5,738 bases of DNA, from positions 1 to 5,738 of the forward strand of contig JASHOI010000566.1 of assembly GCA_030041195.1 (NCBI GenBank), read 5' to 3'. The notes under the pieces are model-generated. The model did not search any database and had not been told where the DNA came from. It worked only from the letters and a program-made list of their open reading frames with translations. The stretch comes from Streptosporangiaceae bacterium (GTDB lineage Bacteria > Actinomycetota > Actinomycetes > Streptosporangiales > Streptosporangiaceae). Positions within the stretch are counted from its first letter, which is position 1. The number at the start of each line of letters is the position of its first letter. Shown piece after piece: positions 5,222-5,738 of this stretch. Position numbers and translations under genes: made by a program.

Positions 5222-5738
5222 ATGCTGCCAGGCAGGCGCGTGCTCGCTGCGGCGGCCGAGCTCTACGCGATCGAGCTCGGCGAGGGGCCGCCGCTGCTGT
5301 TCCTGCACGGCGTGACCGCCAACGCGTACGTCTGGCAGCCGGTGCTGGAGCTGCTCGCCGACTCCTACCACTGCGTGGCGATCGACCAGCGCGGCCACGG
5401 CCGCAGCGGGGTGCCGCCGGACGGGCGGTTCGACGCGGCGGCGTACGCCGGGGACGCGGCCGACGTGGCCGGGCTGATCGGCGGCGGCCGGGCGGTGATC
5501 GTCGGCCACTCGCTCGGCGCCCGCAACGCGATCGCGGCCGGCGCGATGCGCCCGGGCGCCGTGGCCGGGGTCGTCGCGATCGAGTTCACCCCGTTCATCG
5601 AGCAGGCGGCCTTCGACGCGCTTGACGCCCGGGCGGCCGGCGCGCCCGCGAGCTTCGCCGGCGCCGGGGAGGTGACCCGGTACCTGTCCGGGCGCTATCC
5701 CCGGCTGCCGCAGGACGCGCTGGCCCGCCGGGCCTCCG
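5222..5738 (+). CDS. Alpha/beta hydrolase, N-terminal part (gene runs off the right edge)
   Basis: I translated an open frame of 172 codons from the ATG at 5222 to the window end, with no stop. It shows the alpha/beta hydrolase core in order: PPLLFLHGVTAN with the oxyanion HG at residues 29-30, VAIDQRGHGRSG at 52-63, and the nucleophile elbow VGHSLGAR with Ser97. The catalytic acid and histidine should lie beyond the edge. Possible roles are esterase, C-C hydrolase or enol-lactone hydrolase; the sequence does not decide among them. There is no signal peptide. The ATG lies 4 bp after the previous stop, which suggests translational coupling, and it has no clear ribosome binding site of its own. 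A GTG at 5240, preceded by CAGG, is an alternative start. It is the third gene of the operon, and more genes may follow outside the window. Confidence 0.88.
   Translation, partial: MLPGRRVLAAAAELYAIELGEGPPLLFLHGVTANAYVWQPVLELLADSYHCVAIDQRGHGRSGVPPDGRFDAAAYAGDAADVAGLIGGGRAVIVGHSLGARNAIAAGAMRPGAVAGVVAIEFTPFIEQAAFDALDARAAGAPASFAGAGEVTRYLSGRYPRLPQDALARRAS

Noticed and set aside
4486..5509. Minus-strand frames antisense to the diiron oxidase and alpha/beta hydrolase genes
   Set aside because: Arg/Pro/Ala-rich shadows without ribosome binding sites or motifs; the plus-strand genes are well supported.

Overview
The window looks like chromosomal DNA from a high-GC Gram-positive actinomycete (Streptomyces-like, or a related filamentous order such as Streptosporangiales). 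The evidence is very GC-rich coding sequence with strong third-position G/C bias, short AT-richer islands only at promoters, and a PucR-type regulator placed directly upstream of fabD on the same strand. That is the fasR-fabD arrangement known from Streptomyces coelicolor. The genus cannot be fixed from this sequence alone.

Layout. Positions 1-276 (minus) hold the first 92 codons of fabD, malonyl-CoA:ACP transacylase. The window edge cuts it just before the expected catalytic GHSxGE motif. An 86-bp gap with two GAAGTTC repeats 30 bp apart separates it from fasR (363-1574, minus), the predicted activator of the fatty acid synthase operon. A 135-bp divergent intergenic region leads to a plus-strand gene (1710-2768) for a predicted exported protein with six HAF-type repeats. 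It converges with a minus-strand IclR-family regulator (2785-3597), and a 7-bp inverted repeat spans both stop codons. A 123-bp divergent control region (3598-3720) carries overlapping face-to-face promoters and a cluster of TGAGA/TCTCA half-sites. It drives a plus-strand operon: an AiiA-like metallo-beta-lactamase-fold lactonase (3721-4476), a haem-oxygenase-like diiron oxidase candidate of the TenA/PqqC superfamily (4501-5217) and an alpha/beta hydrolase (from 5222, cut by the window end).

How the parts work together. The left side is primary metabolism (type II fatty acid synthesis and its regulator). The right side looks like a small regulated accessory pathway. An IclR regulator is transcribed away from a tight operon of two hydrolases and an O2-activating enzyme candidate, with spacings of 24 and 4 bp. 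The substrate is unknown, and this cluster is the most likely place for undescribed biology here. In addition, the only two in-frame TTA leucine codons I found in the window lie at the extreme 5' ends of two adjacent genes (codon 17 of the HAF-repeat gene, codon 10 of the IclR gene). In streptomycetes that pattern suggests bldA-dependent, developmentally timed expression.

I saw no rRNA, tRNA, CRISPR array, insertion sequence or attachment site.
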